In this document: positions 5,457 to 5,837 of the stretch, piece after piece
How the letters are laid out: each line of letters begins with the position of its first letter
How positions within the stretch are numbered: position 1 is the first letter of the stretch
Assembly (NCBI GenBank): GCA_910588775.1
Contig: CAJURH010000053.1
Location: 1-5,837, forward strand
Length of the DNA: 5,837 nucleotides
Reading direction: 5' to 3'
Origin: an uncultured Lachnospiraceae bacterium
Lineage (GTDB): Bacteria; Bacillota; Clostridia; Lachnospirales; Lachnospiraceae
Made by a program: the position numbers and the translations under genes
The notes under the pieces: model-generated
What the model saw: only the letters and a program-made list of their open reading frames with translations
Database searches by the model: none
Told to the model about the DNA's origin: nothing

Positions 5457-5837
5457 TTATTCGATAATGGTGGCAACACGACCAGAACCTACTGTACGTC
5501 CGCCCTCACGAATAGCAAATGTCAGACCCTGATCCATAGCGATTGGATGAATCAATTCGATAGTCATCTCTACGTTATCGCCAGGCATACACATTTCTAC
5601 GTTCTCTGGCAGATTGCAGACACCTGTTACGTCCGTTGTTCTGAAGTAGAACTGTGGTCTATAATTGTTGAAGAAAGGTGTATGACGGCCACCCTCGTCT
5701 TTCGTCAACACGTATACCTGTGCTGTAAATTTCGTATGGCAGGTGATGCTGCCTGGTTTTGCCAATACCTGTCCTCTTTCGATTTCTGTTCTCTGAATAC
5801 CACGAAGCAGAGCGCCAATGTTGTCACCAGCCTGAGC
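5457..5837 (-). CDS. tuf: Translation elongation factor EF-Tu, C-terminal 126 residues
   Basis: The GTPase that carries aminoacyl-tRNA to the ribosomal A site. The window holds the last 126 codons plus TAA of a protein normally about 397 residues long; the GTP-binding domain lies beyond the right edge. The visible part covers the end of domain 2 (AGDNIGALLRGI, ERGQVLAKPGSI) and all of domain 3: FTAQVYVLTKDEGGRHTPFF, YRPQFYFRTTDVTG, MPGDNVEMTIELIHPIAM and the conserved end FAIREGGRTVGSGRV. Every landmark of a working EF-Tu C-terminus is present with no frameshift. The Cys residues (ITCHTKF, GVCNLPENVEMCMPGDN) fit versions from Lachnospiraceae and related Clostridia. The gene is followed by a strong terminator. 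Upstream partners such as fusA are outside the window. Confidence 0.98.
   Translation of the reverse strand, partial: AQAGDNIGALLRGIQRTEIERGQVLAKPGSITCHTKFTAQVYVLTKDEGGRHTPFFNNYRPQFYFRTTDVTGVCNLPENVEMCMPGDNVEMTIELIHPIAMDQGLTFAIREGGRTVGSGRVATIIE

Noticed and set aside
1..5837. CRISPR array, insertion sequence, prophage or rRNA/tRNA genes.
   Set aside because: No regularly spaced short repeats, no transposase or integrase motifs and no stable RNA signatures were found on either strand.

Overview
The window looks like a chromosomal stretch from a low-GC Gram-positive gut anaerobe, most likely a Lachnospiraceae-type Clostridia. The grounds are the style of the partial EF-Tu, the AGGAG-type ribosome sites, the AT-rich intergenic DNA with near-consensus sigma-A promoters, and a secreted protein built from YTGK-type Ig-like repeats. 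The genus cannot be fixed from this sequence alone.

Layout. Positions 1-1903 (minus) hold the first 634 codons of a large secreted protein made of tandem ~90-residue Ig-like repeats; it runs off the left edge. Upstream is a leader of about 350 nt (to ~2253), driven by a TTTACA-17-TATAAT promoter at 2260-2288. The leader holds several hairpins and a possible 61-codon ORF whose stop overlaps the surface-protein start as ATGA. Positions 2289-2386 hold nothing I can assign. At 2387-2415 a divergent plus-strand promoter (TTGATA-17-TATAAT) has no ORF behind it, only potentially folded RNA, so an unassigned small RNA is proposed. Positions 2612-3154 (minus) encode a PAT-like GNAT acetyltransferase that is much richer in G+C than its surroundings and lies between two perfect 14-bp direct repeats. 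Positions 3155-3328 hold nothing further that is convincing.

Positions 3399-4247 (plus) encode a secreted protein with a calcium-loop-like motif and a C-terminal SH3-like region, with its own promoter and a hairpin after the stop. Positions 4388-5026 (plus) encode a PemK/MazF-family protein with a helical C-terminal extension and no visible antitoxin. A promoter overlapping its stop codon and a strong terminator at 5107-5140 delimit a possible RNA of about 80 nt. Positions 5162-5360 (minus) are a frameshifted remnant of a YoeB/Txe toxin that ordinary ORF calling misses. The right edge holds the last 126 codons of EF-Tu (minus) with a strong terminator at 5381-5421.

The genes do not form one pathway. 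This is a junction between a core gene (tuf) and accessory single-gene units: a surface protein, an apparently imported acetyltransferase, a small secreted protein, an orphan MazF-like protein and a decayed YoeB. The most interesting parts are the two gene-less promoter-driven segments, the long structured leader, the repeat-flanked acetyltransferase, and the orphan toxin next to a dead one.
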